The notes under the pieces are model-generated. The model saw only the letters and a list, made by a program, of their open reading frames with translations. It was not told where the DNA came from and searched no databases. Source: Vibrio pomeroyi (GTDB lineage Bacteria; Pseudomonadota; Gammaproteobacteria; Enterobacterales; Vibrionaceae). From it: a stretch of DNA of 64,000 nucleotides. Below, piece by piece: positions 17,168 through 26,796 of this stretch. Made by a program: the position numbers and the translations under genes. Location: assembly GCA_041879425.1 (NCBI GenBank), contig CP090854.1, positions 434,001 through 498,000 on the forward strand. The letters are read 5' to 3'. Every line of letters begins with the position of its first letter. Positions within the stretch are counted from its first letter, which is position 1.

Positions 17168-18436
17168 TTAGTGATTAGCGAGTTCTGCGAGGGCGCTTTC
17201 AATTGCCGCTGCTCTGCGCTTCTCTTGCTCTTCTCGAATATCTTTGCCTTTAAAACCATCGACAATAATAGCCTTAACTTCGACTTGCAGCGCTGCTTGA
17301 TAGGCCGCTTCAAAACGAGCTTTTTGAGGGTAAGGCTGATCTTCTAAACCTTTACGGCCAGCGTGGTCGGCTTGGCAGCAAAGCAGAATGTCGTTGAGCC
17401 TGTCTGGCTTGCGCCACACATCGAACTTGTTCAGAACCTTAAGGAAAGTCGTGGGCTTAAGTTCACCCGCGCGATGAATATTAGAGTGCTGCTCACACAC
17501 TAATAGTGCGAGATCTCTGAATTCATTGGGTACTCTTACTCGTTCACAAAGCTTCTTAATGATCTTCACGCCAGTATGACAGTGCATTTTGTGGCTTGGC
17601 CATTCAGCTTGTGGTGTCACGCCTTTACCTAAGTCATGTACTTGAGCCGCAAAGCGTACTGGTAACGATGGGCTTAATAGGGCTGCTTGTTGAGCCACCA
17701 TCAACGTGTGAATACCTGTGTCGATTTCAGGGTGCCATTTCTCAGGTTGAGGGACACCAAATAGAGCATCAATCTCAGGCAAAACAACCGCGAGTGCTCC
17801 GCATTCTCTCAGCACTGAAAGGAATACTTCTGGGTGTGGTGTGCTGAGAGACTTATGCCACTCTTGCCAAACACGTTCTGCCGTAAGGTGTGCGAGTTCA
17901 CCTGATTGAACGATTTCATTCATCATCAACATGGTTTCAGGTGCAATCGTAAAGTTTAGGTGGTGAAGCTTGGCAGCAAAACGGGCAACACGCAGCACAC
18001 GAAGCGGATCTTCAACAAAGGCATCGGATACGTGTCGAAGAATACGATCTGAGAGATCTTGTTGGCCGTGGTAAGGATCGTGCAGGTTGCCTTCGTCATC
18101 TTGAGCGATGGCGTTGATCGTTAGATCGCGGCGCATCAGATCTTCTTTCAAGCTAACATCTGGCGCGAAGTAACATTCGAAGCCTGTGTAACCAGAACCT
18201 GATTTTCTCTCAGTGCGAGCCAGTGCGTGCTCTTCCTTGGTTTTGGGGTGCAGGAATACCGGGAAGTCTTTACCCACCGCAGTGAAGCCAAGGCTTTCCA
18301 TCTCTTGAGGGGTACTGCCGACCACGACCCAATCTTTATCATAGCTGTTAATATTGAGTAGCTTATCGCGCACCGCCCCACCGACTAGATAGCGCCGTAG
18401 CCCATTCTCTTTTGGTAGGCTATCGTATATTTGCAA
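17168..18436 (-). CDS. cca: CCA-adding tRNA nucleotidyltransferase, multifunctional
   Basis: Cca adds or repairs the CCA end of tRNAs. The class II nucleotidyltransferase head has [13 protein letters not shown] and DKDWVVVG, followed by [15 protein letters not shown] and [17 protein letters not shown]-terminal HD domain ([15 protein letters not shown]) indicates the phosphatase/phosphodiesterase-carrying proteobacterial form. An ATG at 18484 is in frame, but the TTG at 18436 has a strong GAGGTG six bases before it, so I prefer TTG (422 residues). Even then the start [20 protein letters not shown] carries about 12 residues more than E. coli MKIYLVGG. It is divergent from gspA. Confidence 0.93.
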   Translation of the reverse strand: MQIYDSLPKENGLRRYLVGGAVRDKLLNINSYDKDWVVVGSTPQEMESLGFTAVGKDFPVFLHPKTKEEHALARTERKSGSGYTGFECYFAPDVSLKEDLMRRDLTINAIAQDDEGNLHDPYHGQQDLSDRILRHVSDAFVEDPLRVLRVARFAAKLHHLNFTIAPETMLMMNEIVQSGELAHLTAERVWQEWHKSLSTPHPEVFLSVLRECGALAVVLPEIDALFGVPQPEKWHPEIDTGIHTLMVAQQAALLSPSLPVRFAAQVHDLGKGVTPQAEWPSHKMHCHTGVKIIKKLCERVRVPNEFRDLALLVCEQHSNIHRAGELKPTTFLKVLNKFDVWRKPDRLNDILLCCQADHAGRKGLEDQPYPQKARFEAAYQAALQVEVKAIIVDGFKGKDIREEQEKRRAAAIESALAELANH

Positions 18437-18520
18437 CTTATCACCTCGAAATGTTTTATCACTGCTGGACTTTACGGCAAGCAATGGTACTTTCCATTAA
18501 TCGTAATTATAGGGCAGCAC

Positions 18521-20191
18521 ATGTATAAGGAATATTTTGGCTTCGTTGAGATGCCATTTTCGATTGTACCAAATTCTCGTTATTTGTTTTTGAGTCAGCG
18601 TCATCAAGAAGCGATGCAGAATCTACAAGCCGGTTTAGGCGAGGGTGGGGGCTTTGCGATGCTTACTGGTGAGGTAGGCACAGGTAAAACAACCGTCGCC
18701 AAAGCGATGTTGTCTTCACTCGATAATCAGACTCAAGCTGGCCTTATACTCAACCCTACATTTTCCAACACCGATTTGCTTGAAGCTATCTGTGATGAGT
18801 TTGAGGTCGATTACCCTGAACAAGCATCGCTCAAGCAGCTGAGTCAGGCTATTCATCATTTCTTGCTTGATAGCCATGCAGACGGTATTCAAACCTTATT
18901 GGTGATTGATGAAGCGCAACACCTCGCTGCCGATGTCTTGGAGCAGTTACGCCTTCTAACTAATTTGGAAACCGACAGCCGTAAGCTGTTAAAAGTGCTG
19001 CTGGTTGGTCAACCGGAATTGCAACAACACCTACAAACCACACAATTACGTCAGCTAGCACAGCGCATTACTGGTCGCTATCACCTATTGCCTCTAAATA
19101 CGGAAGAAACCGGCAAGTACATCGCGTTTCGTTTGGAAACGGCGGGTGGCGAACAGATGCTGTTTTCGAATCGCTCCATCAAGCTGATCGCCCAATACAC
19201 TCATGGTATTCCAAGGTTGATTAACTTGGTGTGTGATAAAGCGCTGCAATTGGCTTTTCATGACGGAGAGCAGTTACCAAGCAATGAAACCGTCAGCAGA
19301 GCCTGCCAACAGGTTATGGCTTTTCAGGCGGATGTCTATCATGTTGAGAAGCCTCGTGGCGCCGGTGTCGCGCCAAAACTGTTTCAGTATGCAGGTATTG
19401 CTACATTAAGTGTCGGTCTTGCCATTGCGACCTTTAATTTCGCACCATCCTATATCGATTCATGGTTACCTGCAGAGACAGAAAGTGAAGCTAAAACTGA
19501 GGTACTGGCACACGCTCAGCGCGCACTAGTAGCCGATACTCCTAAGTTGGTTGCTGAACCTAAGCCAGATAAGTTTGCGCTGCCACAACATATCCAACAG
19601 CACTTGATGCAGGGAACTAACCGTTCTCTTGCGATTAAAGATCTCTACACACTATGGGGATATCAATCTTCTTTGCGTGATGGCTTGTGCTTAAGTGAGC
19701 CACAGAGTGTTTTTGTGTGTGAGCAGCATAATTCGGATTTAGCGTCTCTGTTAGAACTCGGCGTGCCTGTGGTACTCAATCTCGAAATAGACCAAGAACC
19801 TGTATTTGCTGTGCTCTATGGTGTGTCTGAGGATTCAGTCGAATTGCTCGTTAACGAAAAACTATTGGCGATGCCAAAGCAATCCTTAGAACAAGTATGG
19901 CAAGGCGACTATGTCGCGATTTGGAAACAGCCGCTTAGAGAGACACTCAAAGAGGGCTATCAAGGTGAGGCGATTGCTATGCTTGATTTGCTGCTTTCTG
20001 AAGTCTTGGGTGAAGTGGTGTCTGGCAGTGATGTGTTTGATAACGAATTGAAAATGAAAGTTGAAGCCTTTCAGATTTGGCAAGGGATGTCTGTCGATGG
20101 CATCGCTGGTAAGCGCACGCTAGCAAGACTGCAAAGATTGGCTCAGCTTGATTCCCCTAAATTGATGTCACTGGAAGGAGGGGCAAGCTAA
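18521..20191 (+). CDS. gspA: General secretion pathway ATPase GspA (ExeA)
   Basis: ExeA-type protein that helps the type II secretion secretin assemble across peptidoglycan. The 556-residue protein starts MYKEYFGFVEMPFSIVPNSR. Its AAA ATPase domain has Walker A (GEVGTGKTT, about 45) and Walker B (LLVIDEAQH, about 128). A membrane segment lies at about residues 285-305. A periplasmic part follows, with a C39-like segment (LWGYQSSLRDGLCL) and a C-terminal peptidoglycan-binding domain (MKVEAFQIWQGMSVDGIAGK). The frame is open 90 bases further up, but AGGG six bases before 18521 supports this start. Its stop overlaps gspB (TAATG). Confidence 0.93.
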   Translation: MYKEYFGFVEMPFSIVPNSRYLFLSQRHQEAMQNLQAGLGEGGGFAMLTGEVGTGKTTVAKAMLSSLDNQTQAGLILNPTFSNTDLLEAICDEFEVDYPEQASLKQLSQAIHHFLLDSHADGIQTLLVIDEAQHLAADVLEQLRLLTNLETDSRKLLKVLLVGQPELQQHLQTTQLRQLAQRITGRYHLLPLNTEETGKYIAFRLETAGGEQMLFSNRSIKLIAQYTHGIPRLINLVCDKALQLAFHDGEQLPSNETVSRACQQVMAFQADVYHVEKPRGAGVAPKLFQYAGIATLSVGLAIATFNFAPSYIDSWLPAETESEAKTEVLAHAQRALVADTPKLVAEPKPDKFALPQHIQQHLMQGTNRSLAIKDLYTLWGYQSSLRDGLCLSEPQSVFVCEQHNSDLASLLELGVPVVLNLEIDQEPVFAVLYGVSEDSVELLVNEKLLAMPKQSLEQVWQGDYVAIWKQPLRETLKEGYQGEAIAMLDLLLSEVLGEVVSGSDVFDNELKMKVEAFQIWQGMSVDGIAGKRTLARLQRLAQLDSPKLMSLEGGAS

Positions 20192-21162
20192 TGTCACGTA
20201 TTATGCATGAGCTTAAACACTCTTCTGGAAAACAGTCGTCTCTGAATCAGCATTCTCTTGGCAAACCAAGCTTCAAAGGCTACCAGAATCATCATGTGCC
20301 TAGCTCTGTTAAAGGGATGAGCAACAAACGTGGTTCATCGTTAGCGATGGGCCTGCTCCTAATTTTGGTTCCTTCCTTGCTGGTGGGTGGGGTGCTAGTT
20401 TATCAATCTTATAGTCAGCAACAGGCACACTTAGCAAACCAACCGGTTAATGCCGTGATGGCAGAGTCAAAGCCTAAGCCAGGGCTTGAACCACAAACCG
20501 TTGAAGCTGGAACACAGGCTGAAACTTCAGTGAAAGCTACAGAAGGTAATGCCTTGTTTGCTGTTAGTGTTGCTCCGACAAGTAAGGCGTTAAAAGCATT
20601 ACCGCGCCAAGAGGTGTATGCGCAGGTTGAGCTAGAAAGTAACAATGTTGCGGGTGGAACAAAAGTAGCGATCGCCAACACCGATAACACACTGCAAACA
20701 ACAACGAGTGCAGAACCGGTACCAACCCAACCAACGGTTCAATCAAGTGCGAATGATGAGAGTGCTGACCTACAAGCCGATAGTGATTTGCTGCAAGGGT
20801 TGGATCTTACTGAGCTACCGCCCGATTTGGCATTAAAGCTCGAATCTATCATGGGTACACAACAAAATGATGCACCTGAACCGATGGATTCTAGACCCGC
20901 TGGAGAAATGGGGTCGCAGGTCATCGAGTTAGAAACGCATACCAATAGCTTGTCTGGAGTGCTACCTAAGTTAGATCTACAGACTCACATGTATTCAAGC
21001 AGTGAAACCAAGCGTTGGGTAAAAGTGAATGGTCACGAAGTGGCGCAAGGGGACTGGATCGATCAAGACATTCAGTTACTCGAGATTAAACCGCAATCAG
21101 TGGTTATTGAGTTCAATCAGCAGAAGATAGAAATCCCTGCGCTGTATGAATGGAAGGGTTAG
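20191..21162 (+). CDS. gspB: General secretion pathway protein GspB (ExeB)
   Basis: Partner of GspA. The 323-residue protein has a polar cytoplasmic N-terminus, one membrane segment (LAMGLLLILVPSLLVGGVLV, about 51-70), a long low-complexity periplasmic linker rich in T, P, S and E, and a C-terminal GspB domain (about 262-323) with SETKRWVKVNGHEVAQGDWI. It starts on the last base of the gspA stop codon, which indicates translational coupling. The rest of the type II system (gspC-N) is not in this window, as is usual when gspAB forms a separate unit. Confidence 0.92.
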   Translation: MSRIMHELKHSSGKQSSLNQHSLGKPSFKGYQNHHVPSSVKGMSNKRGSSLAMGLLLILVPSLLVGGVLVYQSYSQQQAHLANQPVNAVMAESKPKPGLEPQTVEAGTQAETSVKATEGNALFAVSVAPTSKALKALPRQEVYAQVELESNNVAGGTKVAIANTDNTLQTTTSAEPVPTQPTVQSSANDESADLQADSDLLQGLDLTELPPDLALKLESIMGTQQNDAPEPMDSRPAGEMGSQVIELETHTNSLSGVLPKLDLQTHMYSSSETKRWVKVNGHEVAQGDWIDQDIQLLEIKPQSVVIEFNQQKIEIPALYEWKG

Positions 21163-21206
21163 TGCGTTGCTGTTGGCACACTAGCTGAGTGAAATTCAAG
21201 ACAAAT

Positions 21207-21235
21207 AAAAAGGAGCACCTCGGTGCTCCTTTTTG
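21207..21235. terminator. Bidirectional terminator after gspB
   Basis: AAAAAGGAGCAC (21207-21218) pairs with GTGCTCCTTTTT (21223-21234). It lies between the convergent gspB and the SH3-domain gene ending at 21285. Confidence 0.88.
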
Positions 21236-21284
21236 ATATTCGCTACTGGATTTACCTTAGTGAAAGGCAAGTAAAGCGGTTAGC

Positions 21285-21896
21285 TTACGCCCAGCCGTTT
21301 GGTGACTTTCTGCGACGAGGCATGATGTGTGGTAGAACAAGGCCTAGAAGTAGACCGATACCCGCAACACCACCACCGTACATGAAGTACTTCAGTAGCA
21401 GGTCATCTTTCTGCGTGTCTAGCTTAGCGCGTAGTTCACGGTTTTCTGTTTGAGAGCTTGTTAGCTGTTGGCTAATTTCGCTGTAGTTTTGCTCAAGTTC
21501 AGCAATTTGCTTGTTACGAGAATCTAGAGAGCTCGCTAGGCCAGCTTTTTCACTGTCAGCACTTTGACGAGCGTTTGCTAGCTTGCCTTTTACTTCAGTC
21601 AGTTCTTTCTCTAGTTTAGGCATACGCAGTGCCATGCTTTCTTGAGTGCTTACAAACTTACTTTCAACCCAACCTTTACGGCCGCGGTTGTCTTGAATCT
21701 GGGTGTAACCCGTACTCTTGTTAGTTTGTAGGTATGTAATCTTCTCACCAGCGTCAACACTACCGATGATACGGAACGTATTGTTTGGGCCAGAATGCAT
21801 ATAAGTAAATAGTTTGTCAGCAATATAACGGTCTTGTGCAAAGGCAGCTGGAGCCGCAAGCATTGCGAACAAAACTAAGCTAATCAGTTTTTTCAC
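21285..21896 (-). CDS. SH3-domain membrane protein, YgiM-like (TIGR04211 type)
   Basis: The 203-residue protein has a cleavable signal peptide (MKKLISLVLFAMLAAPAAFA). A bacterial SH3 domain follows at about 22-88 (MHSGPNNTFRIIGSVDAGEK, GRKGWVESKFVS), then a coiled coil at about 95-165 rich in E, L, Q and S. One membrane segment (YGGGVAGIGLLLGLVLPHIM) precedes a basic cytoplasmic tail PRRRKS. This is the arrangement of E. coli YgiM, which also neighbours ygiF, cca and glnE. Its role is not established; an envelope scaffold function is possible. Confidence 0.9.
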   Translation of the reverse strand: MKKLISLVLFAMLAAPAAFAQDRYIADKLFTYMHSGPNNTFRIIGSVDAGEKITYLQTNKSTGYTQIQDNRGRKGWVESKFVSTQESMALRMPKLEKELTEVKGKLANARQSADSEKAGLASSLDSRNKQIAELEQNYSEISQQLTSSQTENRELRAKLDTQKDDLLLKYFMYGGGVAGIGLLLGLVLPHIMPRRRKSPNGWA

Positions 21897-21987
21897 AGTA
21901 AATCCCTTAACGATTCAAATTGGGTAGGCGGATGAGTCAGCCTCAATTAGCAAATAATATTTAGTTTCTTTATGCGGTGCAACAAAG

Positions 21988-22010
21988 AAGGGAGGCAAAG
22001 CCTCCCTTTC
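21988..22010 (-). terminator. Terminator of the phosphate transporter operon
   Basis: AAGGGAGGC (21988-21996) pairs with GCCTCCCTT (22000-22008). On the minus strand it is followed by CTTTGTTGC. The T-run is weak and it lies about 90 bases after the stop, so termination is moderately likely. Confidence 0.6.
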
Positions 22011-22101
22011 TGTGCGTTTGAGTCAATAATGACATGGCATTTACATATCGTTACCGAAGCTCACACTATTCTGACGCTAGTCATCACTAACGCAGTCGCG
22101 A

Positions 22102-23364
22102 TTACATAGTAAACGCAGCTTGAATTCCGTAGAAGAACACAACAGCAAGTAGAGCACCTGCAGGTAGTGTCACAATCCAAGAAGCTACGATATTACGTAC
22201 AACGCCTAAGTTCAGTGCTGCGATACCACGAGCAAAACCAACACCCAATACAGCACCAACAAGTGTTTGTGTAGTAGAGATTGGAAGGCCAGTACCTGAA
22301 GCAAGTACAACCGTACATGCAGTTGCAAGTTGTGCAGCAAAGCCACGGCTTGGTGTTAATTCTGTAATACCAGTACCAACGGTTGCCATTACTTTATGAC
22401 CCATTGTTGCAAGACCAACAACGATACCGAAGCCACCTAGAGGAAGAATCCACCATGCGATAGTACTCTTACCTGTGATTTCACCCATGTGCTCAACAGT
22501 TGATACAACAGCTGATAGTGGACCAATCGCGTTTGCAACGTCGTTTGAACCGTGTGCGAAAGCCATCGCACAAGCTGTGATAACCATTAGTACAGAGAAG
22601 ATACCTTCAACGCCAGCAAAGCCGTGGTCTTCTTCGCGGTTAGCGAATTTCTTCTGGATGTATAGGTAACCGCCGATCATAACAAGTGCAGAAACTCCAG
22701 CAGCCCAAACCCATGCTTCAGTGTTGCTTAGGTGAAGACCAACGTGCTTAAGACCTTTCTTGATAGTTACAAGTGCAATGACCATTGTAGTAATGAACAT
22801 GTATACCGGAACAAAGCGCTTCGCATTGAATAGCGGGTTTTCCGTATCAAAGATCAGTCGCTGCGCACTTACAAATATCACGTAAGCAAAGAAGCCGGAA
22901 ATAACAGGTGTGATAATCCAACTGCCCACAATGCCTTGAACACTGTTCCAGTCAACCGCTTCTGTACCTACAGAGATACAAGCAAAACCGATGATTGCAC
23001 CGATGATTGAGTGAGTAGTAGAAACAGGCCAGCCCATGTATGAAGCTAGAAGTAGCCATGTACCTGCAGCAAGAAGTGCAGACATCATACCGAACACAAG
23101 TACATCTGGTTGATGAGCGAATAGAGATGTTTCGATAACACCTTTACGGATCGTATCGGTAACTTCGCCACCGGCAAGATATGCGCCAGCGAATTCAAAG
23201 ATCATTGCGATAATGATCGCTTGTTTAACGGTTAGAGCTTTAGAGCCTACTGAGGTGCCCATTGCGTTCGCAACGTCATTTGCACCAATACCAATAGCCA
23301 TCAAGAAACCGAAAGCTGCTGCAACAATAATCAGGACAGTGCCGTAGTTAGCAAGGATATCCAT
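22102..23364 (-). CDS. Inorganic phosphate transporter, PiT family
   Basis: A 420-residue inner-membrane carrier (about ten or more membrane segments) of the Pit family, which brings in phosphate as metal-phosphate by ion symport. The two family repeats are clear: AIGIGANDVANAMGTSVGSK near the N-terminus and FAHGSNDVANAIGPLSAVVS in the second half, plus GWPVSTTHSIIGAIIGF and GTGLPISTTQTLVGAVLG. It is 128 bp downstream of a DUF47 gene, a very common partner. It is shorter than E. coli PitA (499), which is normal for this subgroup. Confidence 0.94.
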   Translation of the reverse strand: MDILANYGTVLIIVAAAFGFLMAIGIGANDVANAMGTSVGSKALTVKQAIIIAMIFEFAGAYLAGGEVTDTIRKGVIETSLFAHQPDVLVFGMMSALLAAGTWLLLASYMGWPVSTTHSIIGAIIGFACISVGTEAVDWNSVQGIVGSWIITPVISGFFAYVIFVSAQRLIFDTENPLFNAKRFVPVYMFITTMVIALVTIKKGLKHVGLHLSNTEAWVWAAGVSALVMIGGYLYIQKKFANREEDHGFAGVEGIFSVLMVITACAMAFAHGSNDVANAIGPLSAVVSTVEHMGEITGKSTIAWWILPLGGFGIVVGLATMGHKVMATVGTGITELTPSRGFAAQLATACTVVLASGTGLPISTTQTLVGAVLGVGFARGIAALNLGVVRNIVASWIVTLPAGALLAVVFFYGIQAAFTM

Positions 23365-23492
23365 CGTAATACCTAGTTGTTTGATAACAAGCGGAGCAAA
23401 TTTAGACGCAAAAAACCGCTCAGCGAGAGAAATACTCAGCGCATAAGTGGTTTGTTCAAAAAGTGCTCTTCGTTATATGGTTAACGTATGAT

Positions 23493-24179
23493 TTAAGATC
23501 GAGAAAGCATTACTTCAAGACGAGCGCCTACACGCTGTGCTTGATCTGCAATACCACCAACCCATTCAAGAATTTTGTATAAGAACATGATATCAACTGG
23601 ATTCAGACCGTCTTCGATCGCCATCAATTGTTGGCGTAATTCGATCTGCATCGCATCCGTGTCATCTTCAATTACATCTAATTGATGAATCATTTCAGCA
23701 ACGAGTGTTACTTCGCGGCCTTTAAAGCCAGTTTCAAGTAATTCGTCTAGTTCATTGATTACGTTTTGTGCTTGGTTCGCTGCATCTAGACAACGTTTAA
23801 CGTAAGCGATGAAATTTTCTTGTAGAGGAGCAGGAATGACAAGTTGACGACCATATACACGGCCAGCAATGTCTTTCGCTAGGTTTGCTAGTTTGTCTTG
23901 CTGCGTTAATAGCTCCAACATATCGGTGCGATCAACAGGCATAAACAAACCACGAGGAAGTTTAAGGCGAATTTCACGTTTTAGTACGTCAGCTTCTTTC
24001 TCAAGGTGAGAAATTTGAGCTCGAATTTCAGCTGCTTTTTCCCAGTCACCCTTTGAAGAAACTTCAAAGAAATTAACTAGGTGAGAACAACATTCGTTCA
24101 CGCATACTACGTGACGCTGCAAAGGTTTAATTGGGGACTTTGCAAATAACCCCATAATTGTATTTACTGGCATGGTCAT
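23493..24179 (-). CDS. DUF47 / TIGR00153 PhoU-like protein, partner of the Pit transporter
   Basis: A 228-residue all-helical cytosolic protein related to PhoU. It has the DUF47 features: VVCVNECCSHLVNFFEVSSK, REIRLKLPRGLFMPVDRTDM and EWVGGIADQAQRVGARLEVM. Members are nearly always encoded next to Pit carriers and are thought to modulate them. Two nearby ATGs (MTM) make the exact start uncertain by two codons; AGG lies before the first. It is the first gene of a two-gene unit with the transporter. Confidence 0.92.
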   Translation of the reverse strand: MTMPVNTIMGLFAKSPIKPLQRHVVCVNECCSHLVNFFEVSSKGDWEKAAEIRAQISHLEKEADVLKREIRLKLPRGLFMPVDRTDMLELLTQQDKLANLAKDIAGRVYGRQLVIPAPLQENFIAYVKRCLDAANQAQNVINELDELLETGFKGREVTLVAEMIHQLDVIEDDTDAMQIELRQQLMAIEDGLNPVDIMFLYKILEWVGGIADQAQRVGARLEVMLSRS

Positions 24180-24380
24180 CCAACCTAATAAATAATAACC
24201 TTAAAACAACATACACCATATTCATGGTGAAATGTTAAGCGATGGCTACAAAGTCGCGCATGTTAACCTAATCAATCTCTCATTAAAACTGTTTTAGATC
24301 ATCATAAGGGCGATATTTCTGACTTGCCGAGTTTTTAAATTGGCAATATCCTGTCCCTATCTTCACAGAAAGGTATAACT

Positions 24381-25898
24381 ATGGAAACCGAGATAGAACT
24401 GAAGTTTTTTGTTTCTCCTGATTTTTCAGAGACTTTACGCAATAAAATTGCTGAAACTAAAGTACTTCAGCACAGTTGTCGCGAGCTAGGTAACATCTAC
24501 TTTGACACCCCTGACAACTGGCTACGTAAGCACGATACAGGCTTGCGCATTCGACGCTTTGATGACGTATTTGTACAAACCGTAAAGACCGCAGGACGCG
24601 TCGTTGCTGGCTTGCATCAAAGGCCGGAATACAACGCTGAACATGACAGCAATGAGCCTAAGCTCGCCCTGCACCCAGAAGATATCTGGCCAGCAGGTAA
24701 AGACATCGAAACGCTGCAAGCTGAGCTTACACCTCTATTCTCTACTAACTTCACTCGTGAGCAGTGGTTGATTGGTATGCCAGATGGTAGCCAAGTTGAA
24801 GTGGCTTTTGACCAAGGCTTTGTTGAATCCGGCGACCAGCAAGAGCCAATTTGCGAAGTCGAACTGGAGCTTAAATCCGGTCAAACCGATGCTCTATTTA
24901 CACTGTCTCGTCAATTCTGCGAGCAAGGTGGTATGCGCCTAGGTAATCTCAGCAAAGCTGCTAAGGGTTACCGTCTTGCTCAAGGTTATCAAGGAGATGA
25001 AGTTACTCCTTTGACCTTAGTTGATACTGACAAAAGTGACACCGTTGAATCGTGTTTCATTCAATCTTTAGAGCATGCTCTCGCTCATTGGCATTATCAC
25101 GAGCAGATTTTTACTGAGCGTCAGTCGATTGAAGCGTTGCATGAGATCAGTCACTCGCTGAGTTTTATTCGCCAAACCTTCACTATCTATGGTGGCATTG
25201 TTCCAAGACGAGCAAGTGCGATTTTACGCCAAGAGTTAAAGTGGCTTGAGCAAGAGCTTGAGTGGCTAAAAAGCTATGACCACTTCGAAGATTTACTGGA
25301 AGATAAAGGCCATGTGCTGCGTAAACTCGATGCGCGTAAGTTTTTGGTGGCTGAGCTGAAAGAGATGCAAGAGCAACTTCCAGATCGTGAAGACCTGCTT
25401 ACCTTGTTGAGTTCGGCTCGTTACACCGGTTTATTGCTAGACCTGAGCCGCTGGATCCTATCTCGTGGTTGGCAGCCTTTCCTAGATGAAAAAGCGCGTG
25501 AGCAAATGGCTCGTGGTATCGAATGGTTTTCGGTGAAGCAGCTTGATCGCACATGGGCGGACTTGATGGAAGCTTTCCCACCTGAACGTGTGATGACCAG
25601 CCAAGCGTATATTGATCAGCAATACCGTTTAATGCGTAATCTATACTCGGGTGTGGGTTTCGCAAGTTTATACGATGACGATGAGCGTAATAGCTTCCGT
25701 CTGCCATGGGCTGATATGGTGCAAGGTATTGATGACTTGCTGGCACTTAAAACATTAGAGCCGTTAACTGAGAAGTTAGAAGGTGATGAGAAGGTTCAGC
25801 TAGAGCGCTGGTTGGCTCGTCAAGAGGTCTCTATCCTGCATGCGATGGAACAGACACGTCAAATCAGTGTAGAGGTTGAGCCATACTGGCAAGACTAA
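24381..25898 (+). CDS. ygiF: Inorganic triphosphatase, CYTH and CHAD domains
   Basis: The 505-residue protein has an N-terminal CYTH domain (about 1-200) with the catalytic ExExK at residues 4-8 (METEIELKF). Further charged tunnel residues follow (RIRRF, CEVELELK, LGNLSKAAKGYRLA). A C-terminal helical CHAD domain (about 220-480), often linked to polyphosphate binding, completes it. The E. coli homologue hydrolyses tripolyphosphate. In E. coli ygiF is directly followed by glnE; here a K+ channel and a chemoreceptor lie between. Confidence 0.93.
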   Translation: METEIELKFFVSPDFSETLRNKIAETKVLQHSCRELGNIYFDTPDNWLRKHDTGLRIRRFDDVFVQTVKTAGRVVAGLHQRPEYNAEHDSNEPKLALHPEDIWPAGKDIETLQAELTPLFSTNFTREQWLIGMPDGSQVEVAFDQGFVESGDQQEPICEVELELKSGQTDALFTLSRQFCEQGGMRLGNLSKAAKGYRLAQGYQGDEVTPLTLVDTDKSDTVESCFIQSLEHALAHWHYHEQIFTERQSIEALHEISHSLSFIRQTFTIYGGIVPRRASAILRQELKWLEQELEWLKSYDHFEDLLEDKGHVLRKLDARKFLVAELKEMQEQLPDREDLLTLLSSARYTGLLLDLSRWILSRGWQPFLDEKAREQMARGIEWFSVKQLDRTWADLMEAFPPERVMTSQAYIDQQYRLMRNLYSGVGFASLYDDDERNSFRLPWADMVQGIDDLLALKTLEPLTEKLEGDEKVQLERWLARQEVSILHAMEQTRQISVEVEPYWQD

Positions 25899-25932
25899 CC
25901 TCAACACCAGTATCAATATAACTATGAATTTG

Positions 25933-25958
25933 AAAATAGGGCTTCGGCCCTATTTTTT
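25933..25958. terminator. Bidirectional terminator containing a stop codon
   Basis: AAAATAGGGC (25933-25942), TTCG loop, GCCCTATTTT (25947-25956), then more T. It ends ygiF. The minus-strand TAG stop of the K+ channel gene (25950-25952) lies inside the right arm of the stem. Confidence 0.88.
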
Positions 25959-26699
25959 TGTTTGTTTTTCCAGAGCATCTAGCCGGTCAAGTATCAGTTG
26001 TTGCTGTTCTAAAATCTTATCTAACTTGCGCTCTTTGTTTTCTCGTTGTTGATTTTGAAGATCAGTCGGAGAGGTAATCAGAGAGGTAATCAAGCCTGAA
26101 ATCATACCGAATACACCTACTCCACAGATGATCACCATCGAAGCCACTAATTGACCCGAAGTCGTCACTGGGTAATGGTCGCCATAGCCTACAGTACTGA
26201 TGGTCACAAACGCCCACCATAAAGCATCATGACCCGTAGTGATGTTGGCATTGGGATCTTTGTGCTCCAACAGTAAGATCGTGCCAGCGCCGATAGTCAG
26301 CAAGATCACCAATAGCAGAATGATCGAGGCGAAGGTGGTCTCTTTACGATTGCGAAATAGCTCTCTGAATACTCGTTTACTTGAACGCAGAACGAGGATG
26401 ACACGCAGGATCTGAAAAATGCGAGCGAAACGAAGCGGTTCGACCATAGGGATGCTTGCCAAGAAATCGATCCAGTGTACTTTTAGGTATTCTTTCTTGT
26501 TTTGTGATCTGAATAGATCAATCGTGAGCTGAAAAAGAAAAACACTACAGATTATAAAATCGAGGCCGATAAGGACTTGTTTCGATTCTTTATCAATCGG
26601 CGCAAACAACAAGCCAGAGATCACAAATAACGCTAAGAAAGAGAGAATCAGTGATAATAAGCTCATCGGCTTGGTTGTGTCTTTGATACTATTTAACAT
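25950..26699 (-). CDS. Six-transmembrane potassium channel
   Basis: The 249-residue inner-membrane protein resembles small voltage-gated-type K+ channels. The selectivity filter TVGYGD is at residues 169-174, after the pore helix (DALWWAFVTIS). Segments S1-S3 lie at about 13-85. An S4-like helix with regularly spaced arginines (LRFARIFQILRVILVLRSSK, about 89-108) follows, then S5 (about 123-145) and S6 (about 183-207). The C-terminus is a short coiled coil (LDKILEQQQLILDRLDALEK) that probably holds the tetramer together. No RCK/TrkA-N domain is attached. Whether voltage gates it is inferred only from the arginines. Confidence 0.9.
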   Translation of the reverse strand: MLNSIKDTTKPMSLLSLILSFLALFVISGLLFAPIDKESKQVLIGLDFIICSVFLFQLTIDLFRSQNKKEYLKVHWIDFLASIPMVEPLRFARIFQILRVILVLRSSKRVFRELFRNRKETTFASIILLLVILLTIGAGTILLLEHKDPNANITTGHDALWWAFVTISTVGYGDHYPVTTSGQLVASMVIICGVGVFGMISGLITSLITSPTDLQNQQRENKERKLDKILEQQQLILDRLDALEKQTKK

Positions 26700-26796
26700 T
26701 CATACGAGGCTCAAAATAAATCGCGAACTGTGACTCCAATAGCCATCTCGCGGATATAGAAGCCATCAATATATAAGAGTTAATGGAGAACTGACA

